64,000 nt of DNA from Curtobacterium salicis (GTDB lineage Bacteria > Actinomycetota > Actinomycetes > Actinomycetales > Microbacteriaceae): contig NZ_JAAOYO010000002.1 in the NCBI RefSeq assembly GCF_011759505.1, forward strand, positions 744,001 through 808,000, in the 5' to 3' direction. Of this stretch, positions 27,484-38,739 are shown one piece after another. The position numbers and the translations under genes were made by a program. The notes below the pieces were generated by a model that worked only from the letters and a program-made list of their open reading frames with translations, was not told where the DNA came from and did not search any database. The stretch's first letter is position 1. Each line of letters opens with the position of its first letter.

Positions 27484-28656
27484 TCAGGCCCCGGGGATCT
27501 CCGGCCCGGTCCGCCAGCGGAGCAGCGCTGCCGCCGGAGCGCCGCCGGGCAGTGCGGCGGTGTTGGCGTACACGACCGCCGCGTCGGTGAGGAGTGCGGC
27601 GCGGACGAGGCCGACGGGCGCCGGCACGGGCCCGAGGACGGCCGCGCCGAGTGCCTGCTCCGGCGCGGTCGCGATCCACGGCGCCGCGTCGAGCGCCAGG
27701 ACGGTCCGGTCGGCGAAGCCCGCGGGGTCGAGGACGACGATCGCGGGCTGCGCCTGCTGCAGCGCCTCGACGACGGGACCGAGGCCGACCGCGACCTCGC
27801 CGTCCCCACGGCCGTCGTGGGTGCGGAGCAGGTCCTCGACGTCGTGCCGACGCTGGGCGACGACCCGGGCCAGGGCGATGTCGACGTGTTCGCGGACCCC
27901 GTCCTCGGACGCGTCCGACGCCCGCGGGTCGATCGGCACCTCGGAGACGAGCGACGCGGTGGCCTTCGTCTTCGACAGTTCGCTGATGAGCAGCTGCCGG
28001 GCGCGGATGTCCCCCGCGACGATGACCAGACGGGGCGACAGGCGATCGACGGCGTCCTGCACGGCGGCGGCGACCTCGGACTCGTTCTGCCGCCACAGCT
28101 CCTCGGTGTGGTGCTGCCAGCGCAGGTGCGCCCACCCGCCACCCTGGAACTCGTGGAGCGTGTCGGTCCGGCCCTGCACCTGCTGCTCCTCGCGCTGGTC
28201 CGGGTGGTCGGCGTGCCCGAGCCGGTAGGCCCGGTACCCGCCACCGCCGCGTCCGACCTCGACGACCAGGAACGGGACGTCGAGCGGCCGGTGCGCCAGC
28301 AGTGGCACGAGGTCCGGGACGGCTCCGTGGCCGACCGACTCCGGGCCGTGCATGTGTCCGGGGAGCACCTCGCTGAGCACGAGTCCGCCGTCGTGGACGA
28401 GCACGTACCGGCTCACCGGTGCGGGGACGCCGGGCGTCTCCTCGAGTTCGGCCATCACGGTGTCGATGACGGCCGCGTCGGCCCCGGCGGCCCGGAGTGC
28501 GTCCTCGGCCTTCCGGCGCTGCAGGGCGGCGAGGTGCTGCGGGTCCTCGCGGTCCCCGGAGGCGTCGACGTAGGCCCAGGTCCACGTCCCGCCGCCGGCG
28601 AGCAGTGCGCCGAGCGCTCGGCCGTCCTCGGTGGTCTCATGCTGCGGGATCGGCAT
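27484..28656 (-). CDS. aeRF1-superfamily protein, Rv2629/Balon-like
   Basis: 390 residues, soluble. The order of segments matches actinobacterial Rv2629-type proteins of the archaeo-eukaryotic release factor (Pelota/eRF1) superfamily: an N-terminal domain with GTWTWAYVDASGD, a middle RNase-H-like domain with RLVIVAGDIRARQLLISEL, and a C-terminal L7Ae-like domain ending in DAAVVYANTAALPGG. No GGQ peptidyl-hydrolysis motif is seen. Balon and mycobacterial relatives bind hibernating ribosomes, so a stress or ribosome-hibernation role is inferred. The ATG lies inside the preceding gene (20-base overlap), so both are coupled. Confidence 0.75.
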   Translation of the reverse strand: MPIPQHETTEDGRALGALLAGGGTWTWAYVDASGDREDPQHLAALQRRKAEDALRAAGADAAVIDTVMAELEETPGVPAPVSRYVLVHDGGLVLSEVLPGHMHGPESVGHGAVPDLVPLLAHRPLDVPFLVVEVGRGGGGYRAYRLGHADHPDQREEQQVQGRTDTLHEFQGGGWAHLRWQHHTEELWRQNESEVAAAVQDAVDRLSPRLVIVAGDIRARQLLISELSKTKATASLVSEVPIDPRASDASEDGVREHVDIALARVVAQRRHDVEDLLRTHDGRGDGEVAVGLGPVVEALQQAQPAIVVLDPAGFADRTVLALDAAPWIATAPEQALGAAVLGPVPAPVGLVRAALLTDAAVVYANTAALPGGAPAAALLRWRTGPEIPGA

Positions 28657-29074
28657 CGTCGCCCCCCGTCGTCGTGGTGGCGGTCAGGTCCGGGGTCTCC
28701 GGGGTGGCGTCGGGTGCGGCCGCGTTCGACGAGGTGACGTCGGCCGTCCGCTCATCGGCACCCGCCGTCGCGGTCGAGTACACGGTCGCGTCGGCGCCGT
28801 CCCCGCTGCCGTCCGGCGTCTCGGCAGCGACCCCCGACGGGTCGTCGTCCGCGTCGACGTCGGTCGTGTCGTCGACGAGCGCACCCTCGAGGTCGCCGTC
28901 GTACCCGGAGGCCCGGACGGTCTCGGCGTCGTCGGTGTCGTCGGGCACCGGTTCGGACTGCCGGAACTCCTCGACGTGGGCGTTGCTGCCGTGTCCCTGG
29001 ACGATGCTCTGCGCCTCGTGCGCGAGCTGGTCGTCGAGCTCCGGGTTGTGGGTGGTGTTCCCGCGTTCGATCAT
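28637..29074 (-). CDS. Acidic, intrinsically disordered hypothetical protein
   Basis: 145 residues. The first 45 or so (MIERGNTTHNPELDDQLAHE, then SIVQGHGSNAHVEEF) look ordered; the rest is a run of Asp, Thr, Ala and Gly without hydrophobic core. ATG 29074 has GAGAGGAG five bases upstream; an ORF extension to 29170 has none. First gene of a two-gene operon with the aeRF1-like protein. The family is not recognised beyond similarity in style to actinobacterial stress proteins. Confidence 0.7.
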   Translation of the reverse strand: MIERGNTTHNPELDDQLAHEAQSIVQGHGSNAHVEEFRQSEPVPDDTDDAETVRASGYDGDLEGALVDDTTDVDADDDPSGVAAETPDGSGDGADATVYSTATAGADERTADVTSSNAAAPDATPETPDLTATTTTGGDDADPAA

Positions 29075-29167
29075 CGTTGCTCCTCTCGTGGGCGTCCCAC
29101 GCTCCGCGACCGTCCCTGACTCCGTTCGCAGGTGCCGCGCGCTGCGGCCGGACCACGGATCCGCTGA

Positions 29168-32416
<3,249 letters not shown>

Positions 32417-32432
32417 CGGCCGGCCGGGCGCG

Positions 32433-32495
32433 GAACACCGGTGTTCGTCGGACACATCGCGTCATGCGGGTGTGTTTCCCACGAACACCGGTGTC
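32433..32495. repeat. 63-bp imperfect inverted repeat with two ACACCGGTGT cores
   Basis: AACACCGGTGTT (a perfect palindrome) occurs at 32434-32445. A near copy, AACACCGGTGTC, is at 32484-32495. The sequence between continues the dyad imperfectly. It lies between the convergent GH2 and DUF3151 genes and may act as a terminator or protein-binding site. Confidence 0.6.
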
Positions 32496-32502
32496 TTGCA
32501 CA

Positions 32503-32576
32503 GGCGGCGCGCCGCGGGGCCGCGCTCCGCGCGGCGCGCGGCGGCACCGCGCCGCGCCGCGGCGCGCGCCCGCGCG
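32503..32576. other. 74-bp tract with only two A/T bases
   Basis: From 32503 to 32576 every base is G or C except T32526 and A32546. It is rich in GCGC and CCGCGG and can fold into several alternative stems. It abuts the 3' end of the DUF3151 gene. Confidence 0.85.
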
Positions 32577-32999
32577 TCAGCCGCGCGCGATCGCCTCGGC
32601 GGCCGACGGGTCGGCGCCGTCGAGGAACTGCGTCAGCCGCTCGGCCTCGCCCGGCTCCTCGATCGCCTCGGCCGCCCGGCGCAGGGCGAACAGCGCGCGG
32701 AGCACGCCCCGGTTCGGCTCGTGCGACCACGGCACCGGCCCCACCCCGCGCCACCCGGCCTTGCGCAGGGCGTCGAGGCCGCGGTGGTACCCGACCCGGG
32801 CGTACGCATAGGACTCGACGGTCGCGCCACGGGCCCAGGCCTCGTCGGCGAGCAGCGCCCACGCCAGACTCGACGCCGGGTACGACACCACCACGGAGGC
32901 GATGGGAGCGTCCGCCGCCAGGGCCGCGTCCACGTCGGGCTCGGCGGCCAGCAGCGTCTCGGGGTTGGTGGAGGGGTTCGGGAGCAGGTTGTCCGGCAT
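32577..32999 (-). CDS. DUF3151 family protein
   Basis: 140 residues, soluble. Recognised as DUF3151 from PSTNPETLLAAEPD, YPASSLAWALLAD and the GYHRGLDALRKAGWRGVGPV segment. Widespread in actinobacteria, function unknown. ATG 32999 was chosen: a -10 box TAGCGT lies seven bases upstream, giving a leaderless start, and the family begins M-P-D/E-N-L. It overlaps nothing and is transcribed alone. Confidence 0.85.
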   Translation of the reverse strand: MPDNLLPNPSTNPETLLAAEPDVDAALAADAPIASVVVSYPASSLAWALLADEAWARGATVESYAYARVGYHRGLDALRKAGWRGVGPVPWSHEPNRGVLRALFALRRAAEAIEEPGEAERLTQFLDGADPSAAEAIARG

Positions 33000-33006
33000 G
33001 CCCGCC

Positions 33007-33012
33007 ACGCTA
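33007..33012 (-). promoter_or_regulatory. -10 box TAGCGT, leaderless start of DUF3151 gene
   Basis: TAGCGT on the minus strand ends seven bases before ATG 32999; no ribosome site is present. Confidence 0.5.
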
Positions 33013-33026
33013 CTTGAGCGCACTGC

Positions 33027-33368
33027 TCACTTCAGCGGATCGTGTCCCCAGTTCATGAGCGAGTACCGCCACCGTGTGTCCTCGACGTCGCCCGAGGGCC
33101 GCTGCTCGATGTGGCGCGCCACGTAGCCGACGACCTTCCGCATGTGCGCGTAGTCGTCGTCGGTGTACTCGCCCTGCTTCTTCCGCAGGATCCGGACGAT
33201 GTGCCGCCCGGACTCGTGCCCCGTCGACTCCGAGGCGCCGTCCTTCTTCTGGCCGACCTCCTTCGACTCGTCGGAGTCCAGCCAGCCCTCCAGCTGCGAG
33301 GCGGTCATGTTCACCGCGTCGGCGAAGTCGTCCCGGGTCTGCTTCTCGTCGTCAGCCATGTCCGACAT
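33027..33368 (-). CDS. DUF3140 family protein
   Basis: 113 residues, charged and soluble. The DUF3140 pattern is visible: DDFADAVNMTASQLEGWLDS, GHESGRHIVRILRKKQGEY, and the C-terminal DVEDTRWRYSLMNWGHDPLK. Function is unknown; members often sit in stress-related or DNA-binding contexts. The start may be ATG 33368 or the ATG three codons later; the longer ORF to 33623 lacks family resemblance. Confidence 0.8.
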   Translation of the reverse strand: MSDMADDEKQTRDDFADAVNMTASQLEGWLDSDESKEVGQKKDGASESTGHESGRHIVRILRKKQGEYTDDDYAHMRKVVGYVARHIEQRPSGDVEDTRWRYSLMNWGHDPLK

Positions 33369-33547
33369 CTTGCGCGGCACGACTGCGCGGTCGTACGGTG
33401 AGTCGTACCCCGTCGTCACTCCGGGGCCCCGGTGCGGGACGACCGACCGGCGGCACGGGTGACGGCCACGGGGCCTCCCGACGGGAACGGATCCGGCATT
33501 GCGCGACACCACCGGCACTGCGCCGCAGCAGCCGCTGTCCCTGCGCT

Positions 33548-33605
33548 GACACCGTGACCTCCCCCACCGACCGGTGGGACCGCCGCCCTCGCGGCTGACG
33601 GTGTC
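33548..33605 (+). promoter_or_regulatory. Structured leader of the ABC-F gene
   Basis: An outer stem GACACCGT/ACGGTGTC (33548-33555, 33598-33605) encloses the hairpin CCCACCG-AC-CGGTGGG (33563-33578). A 14-codon reading frame from GTG 33554 (MTSPTDRWDRRPRG) is encoded inside the structure. ABC-F genes are often controlled by such leaders; this one is a candidate only. Confidence 0.4.
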
Positions 33606-33637
33606 GTGCGCCCGCGCGACCACCGGAAGGCATCCGC

Positions 33638-35284
33638 ATGCCCGTCTCCCCCTCCGTCGTCCTGCACGACGTCTCCCTCACCTGGCCCGACGGCACCGTC
33701 GCGCTCGACCACCTCAGCACCGCGTTCGGTCGCGGCCGGACCGGGCTCGTCGGCCGGAACGGCGCCGGAAAGTCGACGCTCGTCCGCCTCGTCACCGGCG
33801 AACTCGCGCCGACGACCGGCACCGTCACGACGACGGGTCCGGTGGACCACCTGCCGCAGCGCGTCCATGGGGCCGCGCCGCGCCTCCCGTCCGGCACATG
33901 CCCACCCGCTGGCCGGGAGGCACGCCCCACCACCCCGGACACGGTGGCGGACCTGCTCGGGGTCGGCCCGCAGGTCCGGGCGCTCCGCGCGGTCCTCGGC
34001 GGCGACGCGACGCCCGCGCAGTTCGAGGCCGTCGGCGACGACTGGGACGTCGAGGAACGGGCCGGAGCCGCGTTGGCGTCGCTCGACCTCGGTGCCGGCG
34101 CCGCGCTCGGCAGCGACGACCTCGACCGTCCGGCGCACACCCTCTCCGGCGGGCAGTCGGTGCTCGTCGCGGTCGCGGGCATCCGGCTCCGGGGACGGCC
34201 GATCGCGTTCCTCGACGAGCCGACGGACAACCTCGACCGCCGGGCGCGGGCGGCGTTGCTCGACCTCGTGGACTCGTGGCGCGGGACCCTCGTCGTGGTG
34301 AGCCACGACCGGGAACTGCTGGAGCACGTCGACGAGGTCGTGGAGCTCCGCGACGGCAGCGCGACCGTGTTCGGCGGGACGTACTCGGCGTTCGAGGAGC
34401 ACCTCGCCGTGCAGCAGGCCGCCGTCGCCCGGGAGGTCCGGGTCGCCGAACAGCGGCACCGCGCCGAGAAGCGGCAGCGGGTCGAGGCCGAGACGACCAT
34501 CGCGCGGCGGGCGAGGGCGGGCGCGGCCGCAGCGTCGTCGATGCCGAAGATCCTGGCGAACGAGCGACGGAAGCAGGCCGAGGCGACGGCCGGGCGCCTC
34601 CGTTCCGGTTCCGCGTCGTCCGAGGCGGCAGCACTCGCCGCCGCTCGCGAAGCGGGCCGGCGTCTGCGCACCGACGACGAGATCAGCCTCGACCTGCCGG
34701 ACCCGGGCGTCCCGGCCACCCGTCGGATCGCGACGATCGTGGTGCGCGGGCGGGCGACGGTGGTCCAGGGGCCGGAGCGGGTCGCGGTGGTGGGCGACAA
34801 CGGTGTCGGGAAGTCGACGCTCCTCGACCAGCTCGTCGGGCTGTCGGGCGCCCGGACGCACCCGCTGCCCGACACGACGGCACGCGCACACACCGGACAC
34901 GTCGGCTACCTGCCGCAGCGGAAGGACACGCTCGACGACGACGTCTCGGTGCTCGAGAACGTCCGCCGCGCCGCGCCGGCCGTCGCACCGGCCGGACTCC
35001 GGAACCGACTCGCCCGTTTCCTGGTCCGTGGGGACACCGTCGAGCGGCCGGTCGGGACGCTGTCGGGCGGGGAGCGGTTCCGGGTGGCGCTGGCCGGGCT
35101 CGTGCTCGCGGACCCACCACCACAGCTGCTGGTGCTCGACGAGCCGATGAACGACCTCGACCTGACGAGTGTCGACCAGCTCGTGGCGGCGCTCCGGGCG
35201 TACCGCGGGGCCCTCGTGGTGGTCAGTCACGACGAGGGGTTCCTCGAGCGGGTCGGCATCGACGTCCGGATCGAGCTCGCCTGA
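33638..35284 (+). CDS. ABC-F ATPase
   Basis: 548 residues: two ABC domains without membrane segments. The first has [14 protein letters not shown] and LDEPTDNLD; the second has GDNGVGKST, LSGGERFRVALAG and LDEPMNDLD. They are joined by a charged linker (about 265-345) with RHRAEKRQR. This is the ABC-F layout of ribosome-associated translation factors and antibiotic-resistance proteins. GGAAGG is ten bases before the ATG. The first domain carries an extra Pro/Arg-rich insertion near residues 85-100. The substrate or drug specificity is not predictable. Confidence 0.88.
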   Translation: MPVSPSVVLHDVSLTWPDGTVALDHLSTAFGRGRTGLVGRNGAGKSTLVRLVTGELAPTTGTVTTTGPVDHLPQRVHGAAPRLPSGTCPPAGREARPTTPDTVADLLGVGPQVRALRAVLGGDATPAQFEAVGDDWDVEERAGAALASLDLGAGAALGSDDLDRPAHTLSGGQSVLVAVAGIRLRGRPIAFLDEPTDNLDRRARAALLDLVDSWRGTLVVVSHDRELLEHVDEVVELRDGSATVFGGTYSAFEEHLAVQQAAVAREVRVAEQRHRAEKRQRVEAETTIARRARAGAAAASSMPKILANERRKQAEATAGRLRSGSASSEAAALAAAREAGRRLRTDDEISLDLPDPGVPATRRIATIVVRGRATVVQGPERVAVVGDNGVGKSTLLDQLVGLSGARTHPLPDTTARAHTGHVGYLPQRKDTLDDDVSVLENVRRAAPAVAPAGLRNRLARFLVRGDTVERPVGTLSGGERFRVALAGLVLADPPPQLLVLDEPMNDLDLTSVDQLVAALRAYRGALVVVSHDEGFLERVGIDVRIELA

Positions 35285-35305
35285 GGCTCGGGTGGGCGGA
35301 CGCGA

Positions 35306-35344
35306 CTCGGCTCCGCGACGCCGCAGGGTGTCCGCGGGGCCGAG
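35306..35344. terminator. Possible terminator hairpin
   Basis: CTCGGCTCCGCG (35306-35317) pairs with CGCGGGGCCGAG (35333-35344) with one mismatch, between the convergent ABC-F and SDR genes. Confidence 0.45.
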
Positions 35345-35384
35345 CCTCGGCGCCACGGCTGGTGGCCCGCCCGGCGGGCTGCCG

Positions 35385-36104
35385 TCAGCGCCGGCGGGAC
35401 GGCCGGATCGAGAGCATCTCGACCGTGCCGCGCTCCGGCAGGTCGACGACGGTCCGGACGGCGTCCGCGACGTCCTCCGGTGCGAGGTAGTAGTCGGTGT
35501 CGTAGTCCTCGCCGAGCTTCTCGGTGAGTGCCCGCTGCATGTCCGAGTCGGTGCGGCCCGGGTGCACGCTCGACACCCGCACGCCGTTCGCCCGCTCCTC
35601 TTCTCGCAGCGCGTCGGTGAACGCCCGGAGCGCGAACTTCGACGCCGCGTACACGCCACCGCCGGCGCCCGCGGTGAACCCCGAGCCGCTGTTGATCGTC
35701 ACGACGATGCCCCGGGCGGCACGGAGCGCCGGCAGCGCGACACGGGTGAGCTCGGCGACCGCGAAGACGTTGGTGGCGAAGACGGCCTCCCAGGTGTCGC
35801 GCGGGGTGTCCGCGACGCGGGTGCCCTGCTCGACGCCGGCGGAGTGCACGAGGACGTCCACCCAGCTGGGCACGGCCGGCAGGTCGCCGGCACCGAGGTC
35901 GCCGACGAACGGCTCCGCACTCGGCAGCTCGGCGACGACGGCCGCGACCGCGTCCGCGTCACGTCCGCCGACCAGCACGTGGTGCGTCCGGCCCAGGTCC
36001 GCGGCGATCGCGCGGCCGATGCCCCGCGTCGCGCCGGTGACGAGCGCGACCGGACGGTCGTTGTCGGGGGTGGAGACGGGGACGGGAGGCACGGTGTCGG
36101 TCAC
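35385..36104 (-). CDS. Short-chain dehydrogenase/reductase
   Basis: 239 residues, classical SDR. Cofactor loop TGATRGIG (about residues 24-31), HSAG segment, catalytic Ser in NSGSG and Tyr-x3-Lys in YAASK, and a C-terminal HPGRTDSDM. The cofactor is probably NADP (Arg after TGAT, GGRDAD at beta-2). The substrate is unknown. The GTG start is supported by a -10 box TAGGCT seven bases upstream. Confidence 0.88.
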   Translation of the reverse strand: MTDTVPPVPVSTPDNDRPVALVTGATRGIGRAIAADLGRTHHVLVGGRDADAVAAVVAELPSAEPFVGDLGAGDLPAVPSWVDVLVHSAGVEQGTRVADTPRDTWEAVFATNVFAVAELTRVALPALRAARGIVVTINSGSGFTAGAGGGVYAASKFALRAFTDALREEERANGVRVSSVHPGRTDSDMQRALTEKLGEDYDTDYYLAPEDVADAVRTVVDLPERGTVEMLSIRPSRRR

Positions 36105-36111
36105 GCAGGCC

Positions 36112-36117
36112 AGCCTA
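36112..36117 (-). promoter_or_regulatory. -10 box TAGGCT, leaderless start of SDR gene
   Basis: TAGGCT on the minus strand ends seven bases before GTG 36104; no ribosome site is seen. Confidence 0.5.
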
Positions 36118-36179
36118 CGGAACCGGTACCGCGCCTCCCGTCCGGGTGGAGCGTGCGCGCGTCGCGCGGGAGCGGTCGC

Positions 36180-37223
36180 TCAGTCGCCGTCCTTGGTGCG
36201 TCCGGCGCTCTCGCGGATGCGGATGCCCTGCAGGACGTCCTCGGCGCGCTTCTCGTCCTGCTTCTCGATCTGGCGGGTGTCGCGCTCGGGGAGCTGGATG
36301 TCCTCTTCCGCGTGGATGCCGGCCTGCAGTTCGCGTCCGCGCTCGAGCTCGGCGTCGAACTCGGCGCCGAACAGCAGCGCGTTGTTCGTGATCCAGATCC
36401 AGAGCAGGAAGACGATCACACCACCGAGGGAGCCGTACGTGGCGTTGTAGTTCGAGAAGTTGCCGACGTAGAAACCGAAGCCGACGCTCGCGATGATCCA
36501 GATGACGATCGCGACGATGGCTCCGCCGCTGACCCACTTGAACTTCGACTGGCGGACGTTCGGCGACCAGTAGTAGAGCACCGCGACGACGGCGATCATG
36601 ATGACGAGCAGGATCGGCCACTGCACGATCGACAGCACCAGGGCGGCCGCGTCGCCGAGGCCGATCAGGTCGCCGAAGCTGCGCGCGAGCGGGCCGGAGA
36701 CCAGTGCCAGGAGGCCGACCACGAGCAGCACGACGGTCACCAGCGTGACGCCGAGCATCGTCGGGCGGAGCTTCCAGATCGGACGCCCCTCGCGGACGTT
36801 GTAGATGCGGTTCATCGCCCGGCCGAAGGCACCGACGTAGCCGGAGGCCGACCAGAGGGCGCCGAGTAGACCGACGATGAACGTGACCGGGGCGGCGGGC
36901 GAGCGGACCAGACCGTCGATCGGGTTCTTCAGCAGGTCGGCGACCTGGCCGCCACCGACGTTGCGGACCACGTCGAGCAGCGTGTCGATCGTGTCCTTCG
37001 GGTTCGACACGAGACCGAGGATCGACACGATCGCCAGCAGCCCGGGGAAGAGCGCGAGCACCGTGTAGTACGTGAGGCTCGCCGCCAGGTCGGTGCACTG
37101 GTCCCCGGTGAACTCACGCAGCGTCTTCTTGAGCGTGTACGTGAACGACGGCTTCGTGAGGTCCGTCGGGCTGTCCGGCTTCCGGGGGTCGTCCGGGGAC
37201 GGCTTCTGCTGTTCCTTGGCCAT
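36180..37223 (-). CDS. YihY/BrkB-family membrane protein
   Basis: 347 residues with six membrane segments between about 45 and 290. The family motifs DLAASLTYYTVLALFPGLLA, a WSASGYVGAFGRAMNRIY segment and FLLWIWITNNALLFGAEFDAE are present. The C-terminal about 50 residues are charged and cytoplasmic (RDTRQIEKQDEKRAEDVLQG). The family is of unknown function, possibly envelope transport. It follows a small membrane-protein gene by two bases, so the two form an operon. Confidence 0.88.
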   Translation of the reverse strand: MAKEQQKPSPDDPRKPDSPTDLTKPSFTYTLKKTLREFTGDQCTDLAASLTYYTVLALFPGLLAIVSILGLVSNPKDTIDTLLDVVRNVGGGQVADLLKNPIDGLVRSPAAPVTFIVGLLGALWSASGYVGAFGRAMNRIYNVREGRPIWKLRPTMLGVTLVTVVLLVVGLLALVSGPLARSFGDLIGLGDAAALVLSIVQWPILLVIMIAVVAVLYYWSPNVRQSKFKWVSGGAIVAIVIWIIASVGFGFYVGNFSNYNATYGSLGGVIVFLLWIWITNNALLFGAEFDAELERGRELQAGIHAEEDIQLPERDTRQIEKQDEKRAEDVLQGIRIRESAGRTKDGD

Positions 37224-37225
37224 GG

Positions 37226-37687
37226 TCAGCCCTTCGTCGCCTTCTTGATCCGCTTGATCGTCTTCTTCGCCCGCTTGGCGTCCTTCTTGCGACGCTTCTC
37301 GGCGGCCTGGCGTTCCTGGAACACCGGGTTGCCCGTCGGGTCCTTCCGCGCGAACACGGGGACGCCCTTCGACGTGCCGTCCTTGCCGACCTTCACCGGC
37401 TTGAACACCGGCACCGGCGCCGGCTCCCGGAGGGCCGACAGCCGTCCGGCGGGCTGGTTCCGGATCCGGGCACCGACGACGATCGCGGCGATGCCGGCAG
37501 CTGCGGTCATCGCGACGGCCACCAGGGGCGTCGGGTCGCGGTGCCAGCGCTGTCGGGTCTTCGCGAGGGCGAGACGGGTGCGCGCGGGCACGTCGGACTT
37601 CTGCCGGATGCGCGCGACCGTGTCGACGATGCGCTCCCGGGTCCGCACGTTCCGGAGCTCGAGCTCGGGCATGGAGTCGTTGGGCAT
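37226..37687 (-). CDS. Small basic membrane protein, unknown
   Basis: 153 residues. A single membrane segment (about 54-73, PLVAVAMTAAAGIAAIVVGA) separates an Arg-rich N-terminus from a long Lys-rich tail (KRRKKDAKRAKKTIKRIKK). No family recognised. Its stop is two bases before the YihY gene start, so it is probably its operon partner. The ORF continues upstream to 39784 without a homologous extension; ATG 37687 is taken because the upstream part is antisense to other genes. Confidence 0.7.
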   Translation of the reverse strand: MPNDSMPELELRNVRTRERIVDTVARIRQKSDVPARTRLALAKTRQRWHRDPTPLVAVAMTAAAGIAAIVVGARIRNQPAGRLSALREPAPVPVFKPVKVGKDGTSKGVPVFARKDPTGNPVFQERQAAEKRRKKDAKRAKKTIKRIKKATKG

Positions 37688-37827
37688 GGTCCCTGAGTAC
37701 ACGCTCCGCGATGGGTGCCCCCGCGGGCGCGCGGGCGCGGGTCCCGGCTGTCCCGCGTGCGCACCCGTTCGCCGCTGTGCGCGAGGTCGGCCGTCGCATC
37801 CCGGACGTGCGTCCAGCGGCACGGGCC

Positions 37828-37833
37828 TAGCGT
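37828..37833 (+). promoter_or_regulatory. -10 box TAGCGT, leaderless start
   Basis: TAGCGT ends seven bases before ATG 37841 of the MBL-fold gene. Confidence 0.5.
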
Positions 37834-37840
37834 CCGCCGC

Positions 37841-38579
37841 ATGCTGTTCCGGGACGTCGCCGAGGGCATCCACCGCCTCGAGCTCGCACACACCAACACC
37901 TACCTGGTCGAGACCGGGGACCGACTGCTCGTCGTCGACGCCGGCCTGCCCGCCGTCTGGCCGCACCTGCTGCCCGCCGTCCACGACCTCGGCTACTCCC
38001 CCGACCGGGTCGAGGCGCTGCTGCTCACGCACGGGCACTTCGACCACGTCGGCACGGCCGCACGGATGCACCGCGAGTGGGGCACCCGTGTTCGTGCACC
38101 CGGGTGACCGGGACCTCGCGGCGCACCCGTACTCGTACCGGCCGCAGCAGAACCGGTTCGGCTTCGTCCTGGCGCACCCCGGCGGTCTCCGACCCCTCGG
38201 GCGGATGCTCCTCGCCGGGGCGGTGACCGTCGACGGGATCGACGAGGTCCAGGACCTGGAGTCCCGCGCGGACGTCCCCGGCAACCCGTGGATCATCGAG
38301 ACGCCCGGGCACACCGACGGCCACGTGGCCCTGCACTTCGCGGACCGGGACGCGGTGATCGCCGGCGACGCGCTGGTCACCTTCGACCCGTACACCGGCG
38401 GGATCGGGCCGCGGGTCGTGGCACCGGCGGCGACGGCCGACATGGCGACCGCGGTGGCGTCGCTCGACCTGCTCGTCGACACCGAGGCGCAGCACGTCCT
38501 GCCGGGGCACGGGCCGGAGTGGTCGGGCGGGGTCCGGGCCGCGGTCGCGCAGGCGCGGCGGGCGGCCGGCGCGGCCTGA
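37841..38579 (+). pseudogene. MBL-fold metallohydrolase, frameshifted
   Basis: The first 82 or so codons read in one frame (from MLFRDVAEGIHRLEL through the zinc motif THGHFDHVG) and stop at 38107. The rest continues in the +0 frame (VFVHPGDRDLAAH, ETPGHTDGHVALHF, GDALVTFDPYTGG, LPGHGPEW) to 38579. The break is at ACCCG, 38084-38088: two C bases appear to be missing, or one extra is present, in a C run. All metal-binding motifs are present if the frames are joined, giving about 245 residues. This is either a recent inactivation or a sequencing error. Confidence 0.8.
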
Positions 38580-38611
38580 CGGCGCGCTCGGGCGGCCCGC
38601 CGTGGTGCCAG

Positions 38612-38646
38612 AATTCCGGCATCTCGCGGTGCGAGGTGCCGGAATT
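38612..38646. terminator. Hairpin between convergent genes
   Basis: AATTCCGGCATCTCG (38612-38626) pairs with CGAGGTGCCGGAATT (38632-38646) with one mismatch and a 5-base loop. It lies between the MBL gene and the end of the carotenoid operon. GGCATCTCG recurs at 38691, outside the stem. Confidence 0.6.
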
Positions 38647-38739
38647 GCGGCATCGCGACGAGGCAGGTGCGGCGAGTCCCGGCATCTCGGGAGGCACGTG
38701 GCCGGCCAGGAGCGCCCGGTACCGAGGCCTCCGCCCGCG

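Noticed and set aside
33369..33623. N-terminal extension of the DUF3140 protein
   Set aside because: Arg/Pro-rich sequence with no family similarity, overlapping the ABC-F leader on the other strand.
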